Assembly: GCA_016617855.1 (NCBI GenBank)
Contig: JAECUM010012887.1
Span: forward strand, 1-64,000
Source of the DNA: Megalonaias nervosa
Lineage: Eukaryota > Mollusca > Bivalvia > Unionida > Unionidae
Length of the DNA stretch: 64,000 bases
Direction: 5' to 3'
Positions 10,664-25,437 of the stretch are shown one piece after another (positions within the stretch are counted from its first letter, which is position 1; each line of letters opens with the position of its first letter). Under the pieces are notes generated by a model. The model saw only the letters and a program-made list of their open reading frames with translations. It was not told the DNA's origin and did no database searches. The translations under genes were made by a program, and so were the position numbers.

Positions 10664-13600
10664 GTAATGGTGGATTATACACTTCTTGTATTTCCCTGCA
10701 GATAATGCACACCCTGTGTTCACCCAACCAGAAAATGAACAGATGTGTTACTGCAGTTCTTTGATACCCTGCAGATCAGCACCTTTGTTTTTTGCTTAAA
10801 TTCTACATAAAACAAATATCACATACCCGGATCTGATATATGCATGATATACTGACAGATCTGAGATATGCATGATAATACTGACAGATTTGAGATATGC
10901 ATGATATACTGACAGATCTGAGATATGCATGATAATACTGACAGATTTGAGACGTGCATGATATACTGACAGATTTGAGATATGCATGATATTCTGACAG
11001 ATCTGAGATATGCATGATAATACTGTCAGATCTGAGATATGCATGATATACTAAAAGGTCTGAGATGCACATGATATACTATCTGCATGTCCTTTGATGT
11101 CCCACAGATCAGCATCTATTTGGGGGTTTTTGTTGTTGTTTGTTTTGCTTAAATTTGTAAATTCATATCAACATGAGGTTGAACCTGAAAACATAATTTC
11201 TTGGTCATCAAAAGTGAAAATGGTCCTGATGTGATCTCCAGTATGATCACCACAGTGGCCATCTTGAAAATCTTGTCAGTACTCCTCCTAGATCAATGGT
11301 CATAAAAACATGGGGTTTTCTCCATAAACACTTTTTATTATGTTTACTTGGTCCAAAATGAAAATGGTGCTGATTTAACATCTATGATGTCCACCTTGGA
11401 TCCAACATGAAAATCTTGTTATTGCTATACTCTGCCATAATGGATAGTCATATTCAGATGGGTTTTTTGCCAAAAGGTATATAATGCCATTTAGTTGGTC
11501 ATAAATAAAAATGGTACCAGTCTTCATCCAGTGTGGCAGGCACAGTGGATAATTTAAAAAAACTTGTTATTTCTCGGAAAGTTTAAACACTTGGCAGAAG
11601 GAAGAAATGTTAGTACATGTATCTTGAATTCCATGAAATTCTTTTTAGCCAGATGACCACAAGTCCCTCTGAGGGACTGTATTTAAAAGTTTTTGTTATC
11701 TTAAGACTAAAATTTATAGTGTTGTCTCAAATTAACCTATTTTTTTATTTCTGCATTGAAATAAACATATCCAACAATTTCTTGCAGGAATATATGTATG
11801 CAGAATAAATTCCCATAGCAATTTTCTCATATGCCTTTAATTTACAGGGTACACATACTGTGTTAGTAGCATATCAGGGCTGAATGGTTTAGAGTGGTGT
11901 GGAATTACCTTCAATTTAATGCCTTAGTGTTTATCATACAGAGTTAATGGGCTCTTGATGCAAAACTTGTGCTGCCAAATTAAATAATTGAGAACAGTAA
12001 ATCCTCAGAGATTACTGATGATCTACATAAATTGTGCACATTCTTGGCACTCAAAATGTGAATGTATTGTAAAATTCTTAAATTTCAAAATTTTAAAAAT
12101 GTACCAGTATGTCTAGCATTAATGTCAAATCCAATGTTGATACTAACTCTAGGCAACACTGATCATTCTCTCATCTTTTTTATTATGCTTCAGCACAATA
12201 GTGGTATGAAATTTTGTTAATCTATCACATCTTGGTTAAGTTTTGTACTCCAGTAACTCTTGGGGCACTGTTCTAAGGCATCTGCATTCTGTGAACACAC
12301 TTCTACTTACACTTTGCTTTGATGGAATCCCAAATTAGGGGATCAAATACATATCTTGCAACTAGGTTCAAAATAGCTTCATGTGACAAGTTTTAATGCT
12401 CTGTGATAATCCGAATCTTGTGGTTTTAACTCTATAAAGAACATACGCTGAACAGATTTTCATTTTACAAGTCATTGCCAGTTGTGTTATTACTTTAATG
12501 AAGAGGAAAGTAGACTATGAATGACTGATTTACACAAAACTGAAAGTGGAGGAAGAACCCGGGAAACTCCAGAAAGAACCACTGACCCACAAGAAGCTAC
12601 TGGCAAGCTTTCTCACATACCCACATTGGCTGAACCTGAGACTTGAACCCACACAGACAGAGGTGAGATGGCAGTGATCCGTAACGGTGAGCACTTTAGA
12701 CCACTCTGCCACTTGGGACCCCTGAGAAAATGGGTAACTGCCCATACAGATATTAGGCCAAGACTTATTCTTGAATCTTGATGTGTTTCTGAATTATCCC
12801 CTTGTGCTTGCAACATGAAATCATGGATTTGTGTGGAATTATCCCTTGTGCTTGCAACATTGAGTCATGGACTTGTGTAGAATTATTCCTTGTGTTTGCA
12901 ACATCAAGTCATTTATTTGTGTAGAATTACCACTTGTGCTTGCAACATGAAGTCATAGCTTTGTGTGGAATTATTCCTTGTGCATGTAACATGAAGTCAT
13001 GTATTTGTGTAGAATTACCACTTGTGCCTGCAACATGAAATCATGGATTTGTGTAGAATTATCCCCTTGTGCATGCAACATGAAATCATGGATTTGTGTA
13101 GAATTATCCCCTTGTGCATGCAACATGAAATCATGGATTTGTGTAGAATTGCCACGTGTATATGCAACATGAAATCATGGATTTGTGATACCACTAACAA
13201 GGAAGAAACACACAGAAAAGGGCAGACGTCTCTTTATTCAAAATTTTCCACAAGTAAAACTATGAAACTGTTGTTTTGTACTGCCACACCCACAGACACG
13301 CCATGGTAGCCAGTCTCAAGGCCAATCCAATTGAGGGAATGGAACTTTCTTCCTTCAGGAGGCCACTGAACAACAATGGTTCCTCTATGAATCTTGCAAG
13401 ACCAAACTCACAATGTGTAATGGACTTTACACTGTGACTTCCCTATGTATCTTATAAGAGCAAACTCACCACGTGTCCAGGACTTTACACTGTGACTTCC
13501 CTATGAATCTTTTAAGACCAATCTCACCATGTGTAATGGACTTTACACTCTGACTTCCCTATGAATCTGTTAAGACCAATCTCACCATGTGTAATGGACT

Positions 13601-14328
13601 TTACACTGTGATTTCCCGATGAATTTTTTAAGACCAATCCCACCATGTGTCCTGGGCTTTACACTGTTGGATTTGGTCATGAAAACTGTTGAGTTAATTT
13701 ATTTTAAAGAGTATTAATGCTAATGATTATTTATATAAGTGATTCATGTTGTCCATGAAGATTTGTCCCACCAATCGGATTATGAGACCTAGGCATATAT
13801 TAATGCCAGTGGCAATGGCATCTAGTACGTTACAATTTTACATCTATTGGTGTTATAATCTAGCTGTAACAAAAGTCTAGTATTACTGTATTCCCAAAGA
13901 TTGTACCCTGATTTGCTAATATTTCTATGATGGGTCTTTCTCAGATCACACCATATAATGGTGGCATCATAAAACTATTTATAAGCAAGACAAGGAATTT
14001 TGCCATGTCCTTGTTATTCACTTTATGTAAGAAAAAGATTTGATTTTACCCTTCTCTTTTTTTGGGTCTCTGTTTTGTAAGAGGTACTTAAACTTACTCA
14101 GCACAATACAGCCATGATATGTGGCACTAAACTCGAGTCACACACACACACTGGCCATGATATGTGGCAATAAACTCTTTGTACACACATACTATATAGC
14201 CATGATATGTGGCAATAAACTCTTTGTACACACATACTATATAGCCATGATATGTGGCAATAAACTCTTTGTACACACATACTATATAACCATGATATGT
14301 GGCAATAAACTCTATTCACACCCCCAAA

Positions 14329-14389
<61 letters not shown>

Positions 14390-17300
14390 TCCAGGATATG
14401 TGGCAATAAACTCTATTCATACACATATAGACACACATACACACATGTTTGGTGCCCACAACAAAGTGATAATATTCAAGTTTCTTACCACTGACTTGAA
14501 TTCTTCACAGTCTGGATTGCATTGCATTTTCAACCATGTTACAGTCCAGACTGAGTCAGCAAGACAAGCATATGTAACATGAAACTTGTCATCAATAGTA
14601 TAGAGATTCAGATTGCGGCTTTGGATGGAGTTCTGAATTCTCTGCATGTTTTTTTTATACACCCACAACAGGCATGATTATATTATGTTTTGCTGTCCAT
14701 TCATCTGTTTGTCCATCAATTTCCAGTTTTGTTTCTGCACAATAACTTGAGTCATTCAACATCATTTATCAGACATTCTGCATAGCTGGCATTTGAAGCA
14801 AGGAAGAACCCTATCAGTTCCAGAGGCAAGAGATCAAGGTTATTAACATTAATTCTTAGTCACATACCTGCACCAAACTTTGTGGATGGCCTGCACTTGG
14901 TATAAGGAAGACACATTGATTTTGGATTCAAAATGTCAAAGGTCAAGATTGTTGTGACTGAAAGTTGAGCGATGGTTCCTGCACAAAGAATTCAAGTTTT
15001 GACCATGCACGTTCACCAAAGTTTGTGGATGATTTGCAGTTAGGTTTTGATAGAAGCCTATTGATTTGGGGGTTAAAATATGAGGTCAAGGTCACAGGTA
15101 TTGAGAGAAGCCTATTGTTTTGGGGGTCAAAATATCAGAGGTCAGGGTCACTATGACTGAAAGAAGAAATATGGTTTCACATAATGACTTTAATTCTTGA
15201 CCTTGACAAAAGTCTGGAGGACCTGTACTTAAGGTATGAAAGAGGCCTATTGATTTTAGAGGTCAAATGTTCAAAGGTCAGGGTGATTGTGGCTCAAAGA
15301 AAAATTAGTTTTGCAGAAATAACCTTTTATTCTAGAGCAAGTTCCTTGACCAAACTTTGTGGTTGGCTTGCACTTTGTGTAATGAAGAAATCTATTTTTT
15401 AGGAGGTCTAACGCGCTTGCCTTAACAGGCCAGTGACATCTCTGTCTGCATGGGTTTCAGTTGAGTCTCAGGCTTGGCCAACATGGGTATGTGAGAAAGC
15501 TTACCAGTAGCTTCCAGTGGGTTGGTTGTTCTTGGGGCTCTCCCTCCACCAAAAATATACTGGCTGCCATGTGTGAAAAATGGCATGAAACCTATAGAAA
15601 CAACTTGCTTGTCCCGATATTACATGCAGGTAGTACTACAAACTTTGTCAAAACTTCATGGCATGGTCGTACACCCAGATCCAAATACCAATGGTCTTGT
15701 CACCTTCTTTGTCATTAGATTCACCAATCAGGACCAAGAATTTATTACTTTTTCATAACCTGGTTTTTGTCCATCATTTGTGCAATTGCATTTTTAATGA
15801 TATTCATTGCTCAAAGCAGGACTGTTAACTGTTTATCCATACTGCACGTTATGGGCATATATATCTCTCTCCCCCTCATATTTTTTTTTTAAGATTACTG
15901 AAAATCATATTTTTTGAAGCACAATGGGGGGGGGGAACTATGTTTTTAGCGTGACATGTTTTCAAGTACAAGTTGATTCTAAATGAAAATAGTGCTGCTC
16001 AAACATCCAATAGGGCAACAGCACTGGTCATCTTAAAGAACTTGTTATCAGTACACCTCATGAATTTATTGTCGTATCAACTTGTGGTTTTCACGAAAGA
16101 ATTTGGTACCAATCTGACATTCCATATAGCCACAAGGGCAGTCGTCTTGAAAATCTATTTCTCCAAAATGTAAAGTCATATTGAGTGGGGTTTTAACCAG
16201 AAGACTTACTATGGATTCTAATTGGTCCTATTGAAAAGATGATGTCATTTTGACAGTTTATATATGGCCACCACCATCTTGAAAAAATGTTTCCTCCTGA
16301 ATGGATGGTCATATTTACATTGGTTTTCACCAGAATACTTCTTATTATGGCTGTTGGTACTAAATGAAAATGGTACTAATTGAACATCCACTATGGCTGC
16401 TACAGCAACCATCTTGAAAATGTTGTTATTGCTACTTCTTCTGAACATAAAGTCATATCTAGATGGGGTCTTACCAAAAAGCAGTTTGTGGTGTCTAGTT
16501 GGTTGTAGAAGAAAATGATGTTAATTTCATATTCAGTATGGCCACCATGGCAGCCATCTTGAAAATCGTGTTGTTGCTACTCCTCTAAAGTGGAAAATCA
16601 TATCAGTATGAAGTTTTCACCAGACGACATAAAAGGAAATAATCTGATATCTAAAGTGGCCGTGATAGTGGCCATATTAATAATCTTTTCATATCTACTT
16701 GTACTTAATGGATGGCATATTGACATAGTGTTTTCACAAGAAGACTTATTATGATGTCTGGTTGCCCCTAAATGAAAATGGTGCTGCTTGGGCATCCAAT
16801 ATGGCCACCACAATGGGTCATCATGAAAATCTTGTTATAGCTACTTCTCCATATTTAACTTTGGGTTTCACTAAAAGACTTCTTACAATGTCAAGATGAT
16901 CATAAATGAAAATGGTGATAATCTAACATACAATATGGCTGCCATGGCAACCAGTCTGAAAATCTTGTTATTGCTAATCCTACAAAATGGAAAGTCACTT
17001 TGATATGAAGTTTTTACCAGAAGACTAATTATTAATATATAGTTGGTCCTAAATCAAAATGGTGCCACTTTTACTTCAGATATAGCCACCTGGCAACCAA
17101 CTTTAAAATCTTATCACTAGCTATCCTAAATGGAAAGTCATCTCACCAAAACACTTCTTAAGGTATTTAGTTGATCCAGAATAAAAATGAAGCTGATCTG
17201 ATTTCAAGTTATGGACACAATGGTGGCCATCTTAAAAATCTTATCACTACTCCAGCAGGATTTATGGTTTTATCATCATGGGCTTTTCACCAAAAGACTT

Positions 17301-20300
17301 TGTATGATATCTAGTTACACCTAAATGAAAATGGTGCCAGTCTTTTCTGAAATATGGTTCCCATGATGGCCATCTTGAAAATCTCACTACATCTCCAGAA
17401 TGGATGGTTATTTTGGCATAGGGTTTTGACCAAGTATCTTGCAATGATGCCTAGTTTGTCCTAAATGAAAGCAGTGCTGAAATTTTATCCAATATGGCCA
17501 CAATAGCAGATAATATAAAAATCTTATCAGAGATAGTTTCAACATTCAGCAGTTAAAATGAAGAAATGGTCTTCCATTGAATTCTTGGAAATTGCTTTCA
17601 GACAGTAGACCATCAGTCCCTTCAGGGGAAAACCAGTTCATTTTTTTTAAGAATTAAATTTTCACTATCTGTTCATGTTAAAATTACAAGACATCACAGT
17701 ATCAGCAGGATTCCTACTTTCCCTTAGGTGAGTGAATTCTATAATGATAAAGCTATTCTGCTGTTCAAGGTGATTATCAGTGTAGATTATTCCAACGGTG
17801 CCAATGAGAATTCCTACAGTTCAAGTCAAGACCCCCTTAAATTCTGTATGAACTTTATCTTATCACCATCAGCAATTTTGATGTGGATTCCCTTCTCTGA
17901 CTTCCATGATATATTTGTTTAATATCCTAATTTCGTATAATTTTTTCCTCATCCTTGAGATTCCTCACTTCATCACATTGCATTTTTGCACGGTATGACA
18001 TAATTGTGCAGATTTACTGTAGATAAAAATTTCCTTCTGTCTATTATTGTGATATTTCTCAGCTTATCACTAGTTTGGAACTGTCATCTAAATCAGGTAA
18101 TCACCTGACCAACAAAGAAAAACTGCTTCTGTTGATATAGCAGACAGGTTATCAGTAAGTGTGCTACAAAAAAAAAATCTTTGGAATAAAAATTCTACAG
18201 CAAAGCTGTTAAGCTTTTGAATTTCATGATCTATGTCAAGGACTTTCTTTTCAATTTGTGAGTATAGATAATGATAATATAGTCTCATCATTTATTTTTG
18301 TGTATATTTATTTTCATGCTTTTGCAGAAAAATAAGACATTTTCATCAGTGCAAATTCATGGATTGAGGAAGGATTCTAATTGTTTTACAGAAGTTTCAT
18401 TGGTCTTGAAATTCATGGTTTCTTGCAACCATGAAATGTAAAAATTTTGGTACATCACAGATGTGAACTCAGAGTACATGCTCACATTTATCACGAAAAC
18501 TTAATGTCAGATGAGTGCACAGATTGATATGTATACTAGTATAAATCTAGGATTCTTATACAAGTATGGCTGGCATGATTAACCATGTTTTTTCCCTGCC
18601 ATAAAAGTGTTATCCACCCACCCATCTGTTGTCCATCAAATATCTGTTAAAGTTTGCTTTTATATCATTTCGGGCACTGTGGTGGGGCATCTGTTTCTAT
18701 GGAACATATATCTAGTTTTATAATATTTATTTTGTTCTTGCTTAATATTAGCTTATAGACTATGCTTCGCCATCTTGTAGTAACAATCAGAAATAATGAT
18801 GAGTCTGGCAAGCTGAACAGACTCGTATGGCTACCTTGAAAAAGACAGGACTCACGGTGAATTTGAGCAAAAGATCGTAGGATTATCCCAAATAAAAGTT
18901 TAACAAATAATAAGATATTGATTCTATGTCGATCCTTTCTACCATCATGGAACTCATTTTGTGACAGTTTGATGATAAGATAAACTTTCTGTCTTTGTTT
19001 GTGACTCTATTCCATCCACTCCCCAAATTACATTTATTTTTAAAAGATAATTTAGTTATTCATAAATACTGTTGTAGCCTAGTAATTATACCTGTTTGAG
19101 ATTACAGTAGAACCTGTCTTGAAAGACCACCCCTTCTGCCAAAATTTATAGTCTCACAAGACAGGTAGTATCTCATAACAGGTTATAAAACACTATATAA
19201 TCAATAAATCTGTGCATTGATAATAAGATCTCTCAAGACAGGTGCTCCCACATAACAGTGGTCTTTCAAGACAAATTTTACTGTATATCCACATGTGTTT
19301 GTTTCTGATTTCTGTTACTAAGTGAAAAGATACCATCAATAAAAGTCTCTTACAATATAATTCCTTGTGGTTTGTCTGACTATAACAACATGGAACCATA
19401 CCATCAATAAAAGTCTCTTACAATATAATTCCTTGTGGTTTGTCTGACTACAACAACATGGAACCAATGTAGAAACATTGAGAACCAGTCTAATTGGTTG
19501 TTTGGCTGGTCTACCAGTTAATTGCAGCAACAGATAAGAATGGTGGGGAGGTCTAGATAAGGTGAACCAGAAGGTAGAGGAATCATCTTCACCATTCAAG
19601 TCAAGTCCAGCAGAACTGTGTACAGAGACTTGGCTTATTTATGAGTGCATTTACAGAAGACATGTGGTTTGTTTCCTGAAGACTTCTCCTTAGAGGTTCC
19701 CTCCACACAAAAAACAACTAAAATAGCTTGTAAGTCTAGAGCCACTCTATCTTATTTTTTTCTTTACCAATCATTTTATTATTCTTATTGACTAAGCCTT
19801 TTTGATCAAACATTAAAACAATGTTCATTTCAAATTTGTGTATTATTAGTTAGATATCTGAAAGTCAAATATGTGTAGTAATGGTTATTGCTTTATGTTT
19901 CTCAGGATTTAGATAATGAATGGGAATACAGATAAAATCAGTGCAATAATATTGTCATTCAGGAATTATAGCTAATATTTTTTTGCAAATTTGGATGTGG
20001 TTACAGGTTGAAAGAATCAAATGGCATCCTGGTTTTCCTTCTGTGGTTGGCCTATTCATATCCAAACAGAATATTCTGTATTGTATCAACTTCTGTTGTA
20101 GAATTCATCTTTGCTTATCAGATCGTATTCATTCCATTATCTTAAAAGGCAGGTTTCTCAGTTTATGAGGTTTTATGTTATTCAGGTAAAGCACATATAT
20201 AGTTACAGTTTTATGTTATTCAAGTAAGATGCAGAGTTACGTTTTTGTGTTATTCAAGCAAGACACAGAGTTATGGTTTTATGTTATTCAAGTAAGACAA

Positions 20301-23300
20301 AGAGTTATGGTTTTATATTATTCAGGTAAGACACAGAGTTCAGGTGTTACATTATTCAGATAAGACATTGAGTTTTTGTTATTCAAGTAGATCAGTTTAG
20401 GTTTTATGTTATTTAAGTAAGACATAGAGTTAAGGTTTTATGTTGGTCAAGTAAGACATAGAGTTAAGGTTTTATGTTATTCAAGTAAGACACAGAGTTC
20501 AGGTGTTATGTTATTCAAATAAGACACAAGAGTTATGTTTTTATGTTATTCAAGTAAGACATAGTTCAGGTGTTATGTTATTCAAGTAAGACACAGAGTT
20601 ATGGTTTAATGTTATTCAGGTTAGACACAGAGTTAAGGTTTAATGTTATTCAGGTAAGACATATAGTTCAGGTGTTATGTTATTCAAGTAAGACATTGAA
20701 TTAAGGTTTTATGTTATTCAAATAAGTTATCTAGGCCAAAAGATTCATTCAGCTTTGAATTGACCCCTGAGTCATATTGTTCTGAAGTTGAGGTTACTCA
20801 CCAGTATGATAAGCATCTCTAGTTTGAATACTTGAACACCGTGGTGTGCAGACACGTACACATGCACTCTCATGCATGTATGGGGGTCGCTTCAAAAAAT
20901 GGCTTTAAAATATTTTCAATGCCATCCTTTTTAGCACAGTTATAAGAAAGAAAAAATGAAATTACTTATGCATTTTTCCCTGATTGCCAAAAAATTGCCC
21001 CAAAAAAACCCTCAACAAAAACAAATGAACTGCAGCATCAAAAACTGAGTTAATGTCATCCCTTGGGTTCCTAGGGCCAGGTCAGTAGGCAGAAATCTTG
21101 CAGACTTGCTTGGAATGAAATTTGGGATATGCCTTTGACACTTGGCATTTGCAGGTCAGTAGGAAGTGTTACAATCAAATGCCAAATAATGACAATATAC
21201 ATGTGTTTTAATATTTTCATTTGTCAGATTTTCCAAAAATTTCAGCAGATTTAAATCAGAAACATCTGCATGTGTTTATAAACTTAAAAACTTATGATGC
21301 TCTTACCTATCATTGGTTTTTTAATACCTGCCAGTTTCACACAAATTTTCCAAAGTTTTAATTACAGTGCTGTGTATTTTCCTTAAAAGCATCTGGGTTT
21401 ATAAACTACCTTACAAAAATGCTCACTTAGCTGTAGCCTATCAAACTCTCTTTCTCATGACTCTCTGACCTACATCCTGTACACCTATCAACAAATTCAT
21501 ATTTAAAGGAAGATGTTTTCAGCAAGTCTTTTTTTTTTACATGACTACTGACAACTAAAACCAGCACTGGCTCTTTTTTACCTGCTTACTGTGTATAAGT
21601 ATTAAAGAGGAGTAGACAAGCCTTGGAATTTCATGCTTCTGAGTGTCTTAAAAGTGAGTCACGCCAAAGTTCTGTCCAATTCAGTGTGTGTTGCAGATAC
21701 TTTAGGATGTTAACATTGGAAGCCTAACTTATCCCAGCAAACTACAGATTTGCTGAACTCAGCAATTTCTCTACAAATGTTTCTCACTGTCATAGATTGA
21801 AACTTGTCAGATTTATTTCTGCTCTGATCTTGGCATTTGTTAATAAAGGCAGTTCAGAAATTTTTTTATGTAGATGCATTTTAAGTCATTAAATACATCA
21901 AAGTAAGCTTATTATGCCCATGGGTCAGTCTGCATCACCTTTGACTGAAATTTATAGGGGCAAAATGTTGTATTATGATTCATTCAAGAATTGTATAGTT
22001 TTTTCCAGTAACTTTTTTTTTTAACCCTACTGGTCATGGGCCAGAAGAGCTTATGGGATTCATTATTATCCATCGTCCATCTGACATTCATCACAGTGTT
22101 AGTACAAGTTTGTTACTGTTCCTCTTCTTAAACTACTTTGAGGATTTCTATGAAAAATTGTGCTGCTATCCAATATGGCCACCACAGCAGCCATCTCGAA
22201 AATCTTATTATCGCTACTCCTAATAAATGGGAAAGCCTCATTAACATTGGGTTTTCACTACGAGATTTTTATGATATCTGGTTGGTCTTAAATGAAAATG
22301 TTGGCACTTGCACATGCAATATGAGAACAAAATTGACCATCTTGAAAATCTTGTTATCACTAATCCTCATTAATGGATGGACATAGCAACATCGAGGTTG
22401 CACTAAAGGACTTCTTATGATGCCTATTTGGTCCTTAATGAAAATGGTGCAACTCAAACATACAATTTGGCTAACACAGTGACCATATTGAAAAATATAT
22501 CACTACTTCACCTGAATGAATGGTCATATCAACATTTGGTTCGAGTAAAAGACTTCAAATGGTGTCTAGATGGTCCTCAATGAAAATGGTGCAGATCTGG
22601 CTTTTAACATAGCAACCACAATGGCCATTTTGAAAATCTTGTTATTGCTGCTTCTAGATGTCTGGTCATATCAGCTTTGTGCTTTCATTATGATATCTAC
22701 TTGGTCCTAATAGAAACTGTGCCAGTCTAAAATGGGAGGATGCGGCCGAGTTTTACCAAAGACTTACAATAAATGGCACTCAGCATTAAGAGGTTAGTGC
22801 TACAACAGGTCAGCCTGGTGTCAGGATAATGTGACTGGATGGGACATGATGCTACTTGTCTGTGGCATGATGCCCCAGTGCTAGACATCACTATATACTG
22901 CCACACTGCAGATGTCATTGTGATAGGACTGAAATTTTTTAAAGCTATGTTAAAAAATCCAAATCACACACAGACACAAACACACACACACACACACACA
23001 CAGTATAACCATCATATGATGGCCATATTACTTCTCCAAAACAAAGACATATCTACATTGGATTTTCACCAAAGAACTTAAAATGATACTTGATTGATCC
23101 TAAATGACAGAGGTGCCAATATGATATCCAGCATGTCCACCACAGTAGCTAATTTGAAAATCTTTTGAAGACTGAGGAATATCAGATACAGTTTCAACAC
23201 TCTGGAGTTAAAAAGATGAAACGATCTTGTCTTGAAATTTTTTTCAGCCAGTGGTGTGTCAGTCCCTTTGAGGGACTCTTTTTTTTTTTTCTACTCCCCT

Positions 23301-25184
23301 ATTGTTTTGGTGATAGGAGATCTCCCCTTCAGATAAATTCCTGGCATCATCTCTGTAGATGGATGGTCACATCGGCATGTGATTTTAACCAAACAACTGT
23401 CTGCGAGATATAGAGGTGCCCCCCCCCCCCCGTAATGAAAATGGGGATAGGGCTGCCATTGATACTATTTTAAGATTTGTTACTGCTACTCCTTCCTAAC
23501 AGGAAGTCAATGCTTACTCTACCAGTAATTGATGTATTTTTAGTCTTCCATCTTTTAGACAATTCAGTCATTTATATTTTTTTTTTTTAAAACAAAAAAT
23601 ACTTTGTAAAAATGTCTTCAGTTTAGTCTTTCAGATAAAAGCAGCTTCATTACTATACACATTGTAAAATATAATTACAGCAGGTGTCTTTTACCAGTGC
23701 AGTAAAATGTTCTAGTTTTTTGTCGTAAACAATTCCATCAAAGTTGCTAATGTGCTGCAGTATACAACACTTGCAGGATTAATGGCAGTCCATAAAGGTT
23801 TTGTGGCACTGTACTATACTTGATCTTTTTTTTGTGTTCCACTTTAAAAACATGGAGAAAGTTCAGGATTGCTCTCCATTTACAATGATAGGGAAAAATC
23901 TGTTTCCATGCATGAAAGTCCAAATACAAGTACAGTAAATTGTTGTTTCAGCATATTCATGAATGTCTTGCATTATTTTGTGCATATGCATGATATCTTT
24001 ATCACTTGTCCAGCAGACTGTCAAGTTCAAACTTTACTTATGAAATTAAATTTCATGTCGCTTTAGCAGAATTCTAATCAAAATCTTTAAGGAAAGATCA
24101 GGATTTATGTACAGTTTTGTTAAATTCTCTACGGTACTTAGATGCATAGCAAATTTTCAGTGTTTTCCAGCCCAGCACTTCATTTCTTTGTAAGTACTAT
24201 GGAATATGAAAGTATAACAAGTATGTAGATCAATCACAAACTGTTATGTAATGTGTGATAGTCAGCACTTAATTTATTTAAATTTCTCAGTTTTTGAGTC
24301 AATTTAGAGGAAAAAAATTCACCCAGAAATCAAACACAAAGTTTTTAGCATTTTGACTTTGACATGCATAGACATTACGCCTTTACCATACATAATAAAA
24401 TTTCTATATCACACTAGTGGTACAAGAAAAAAAATTTACATATTTATTAAATGTTTATTTTATGTCATTGAACTTCTTTAAAAATTTATGTCACAGACTC
24501 TTTGCTCTGAGGAAGAAGCTAAAACCAATCTGCAGCAGAAGAGTCAATTAATTAATGCTTTCACCACAAATTTATGTTACCTTCACATTAATTGTCCTTG
24601 ATAGAAGCACACTAGCAGGGCAAAGTGAAAGGGTGTATTATTGGCATGAAATCAGTTGTTTCCTCATCCCAAGAAATACAATACAAACTGACAAGGAAGC
24701 AGGAAATCTTGGCTCAGTACTATCTGTTCATTTGAGATTTCTAGAAACCCTTGTTAATTACAGGTGATTTGGTGGAGAGTTACTCTTCCTATTGTTAGAC
24801 ACTCTATGAAGTTATTATATATAGGCTATATGCTTACCTGTACCTACAAAATCATTTTTAAAAAATAAAAAATAACTGACTGCATTGGGTTTAAAATTAG
24901 TTACTATGTTAGATTCAAGTCCTCAGCTAGCCTTCCACAGGCTTGAGTATATTTTTTAGTAGACCATAATTACTATCCAGAATGCCAGAGGTCCCTAAAC
25001 AAAAAATTGTTCCAGAATGCCAGAGGTCCCTAAACAAAAAATTGTTTTTTGAATTTAAACTTCCAGAGATAATGCTGGATATGTTTCTTAAAAATCTTGT
25101 TTTGTTTTAGTCAATCATTGGTCCCAGATAAAGGATACAGTATCAAAACAAACTGATTGGATTAATAGAATTGTGTTCTATCTA

Positions 25185-25256
<72 letters not shown>

Positions 25257-25382
25257 AAAATAGAGACAAACAGTCATACACATAATTATATTATAAAGGA
25301 TATACAATTTATCAATTTTAAAAAAAAAGTATTTTATACAATTTTATATGGTGAATTGGTATTAAGGGCATTAGGATACAAA

Positions 25383-25437
<55 letters not shown>

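Noticed and set aside
12791..13190. A CRISPR-like array
   Set aside because: Tandem repeats abut directly without unique spacers and lie in a eukaryotic intron.
13015..13309. Repetitive short proteins (HKSMISCC / CLQHEIMDL)
   Set aside because: Translations of the 44-bp minisatellite in both directions, not genes.
14121..14582. 153-residue open frame with repeated AMICGNKLFVHTYY
   Set aside because: It is a minisatellite plus (AT)n(AC)n read in frame.
17728..17922. A possible extra exon of the Limpet/FHL gene
   Set aside because: No LIM or other motif, no convincing donor, and the 10663/27024 junction already restores a continuous LIM domain.
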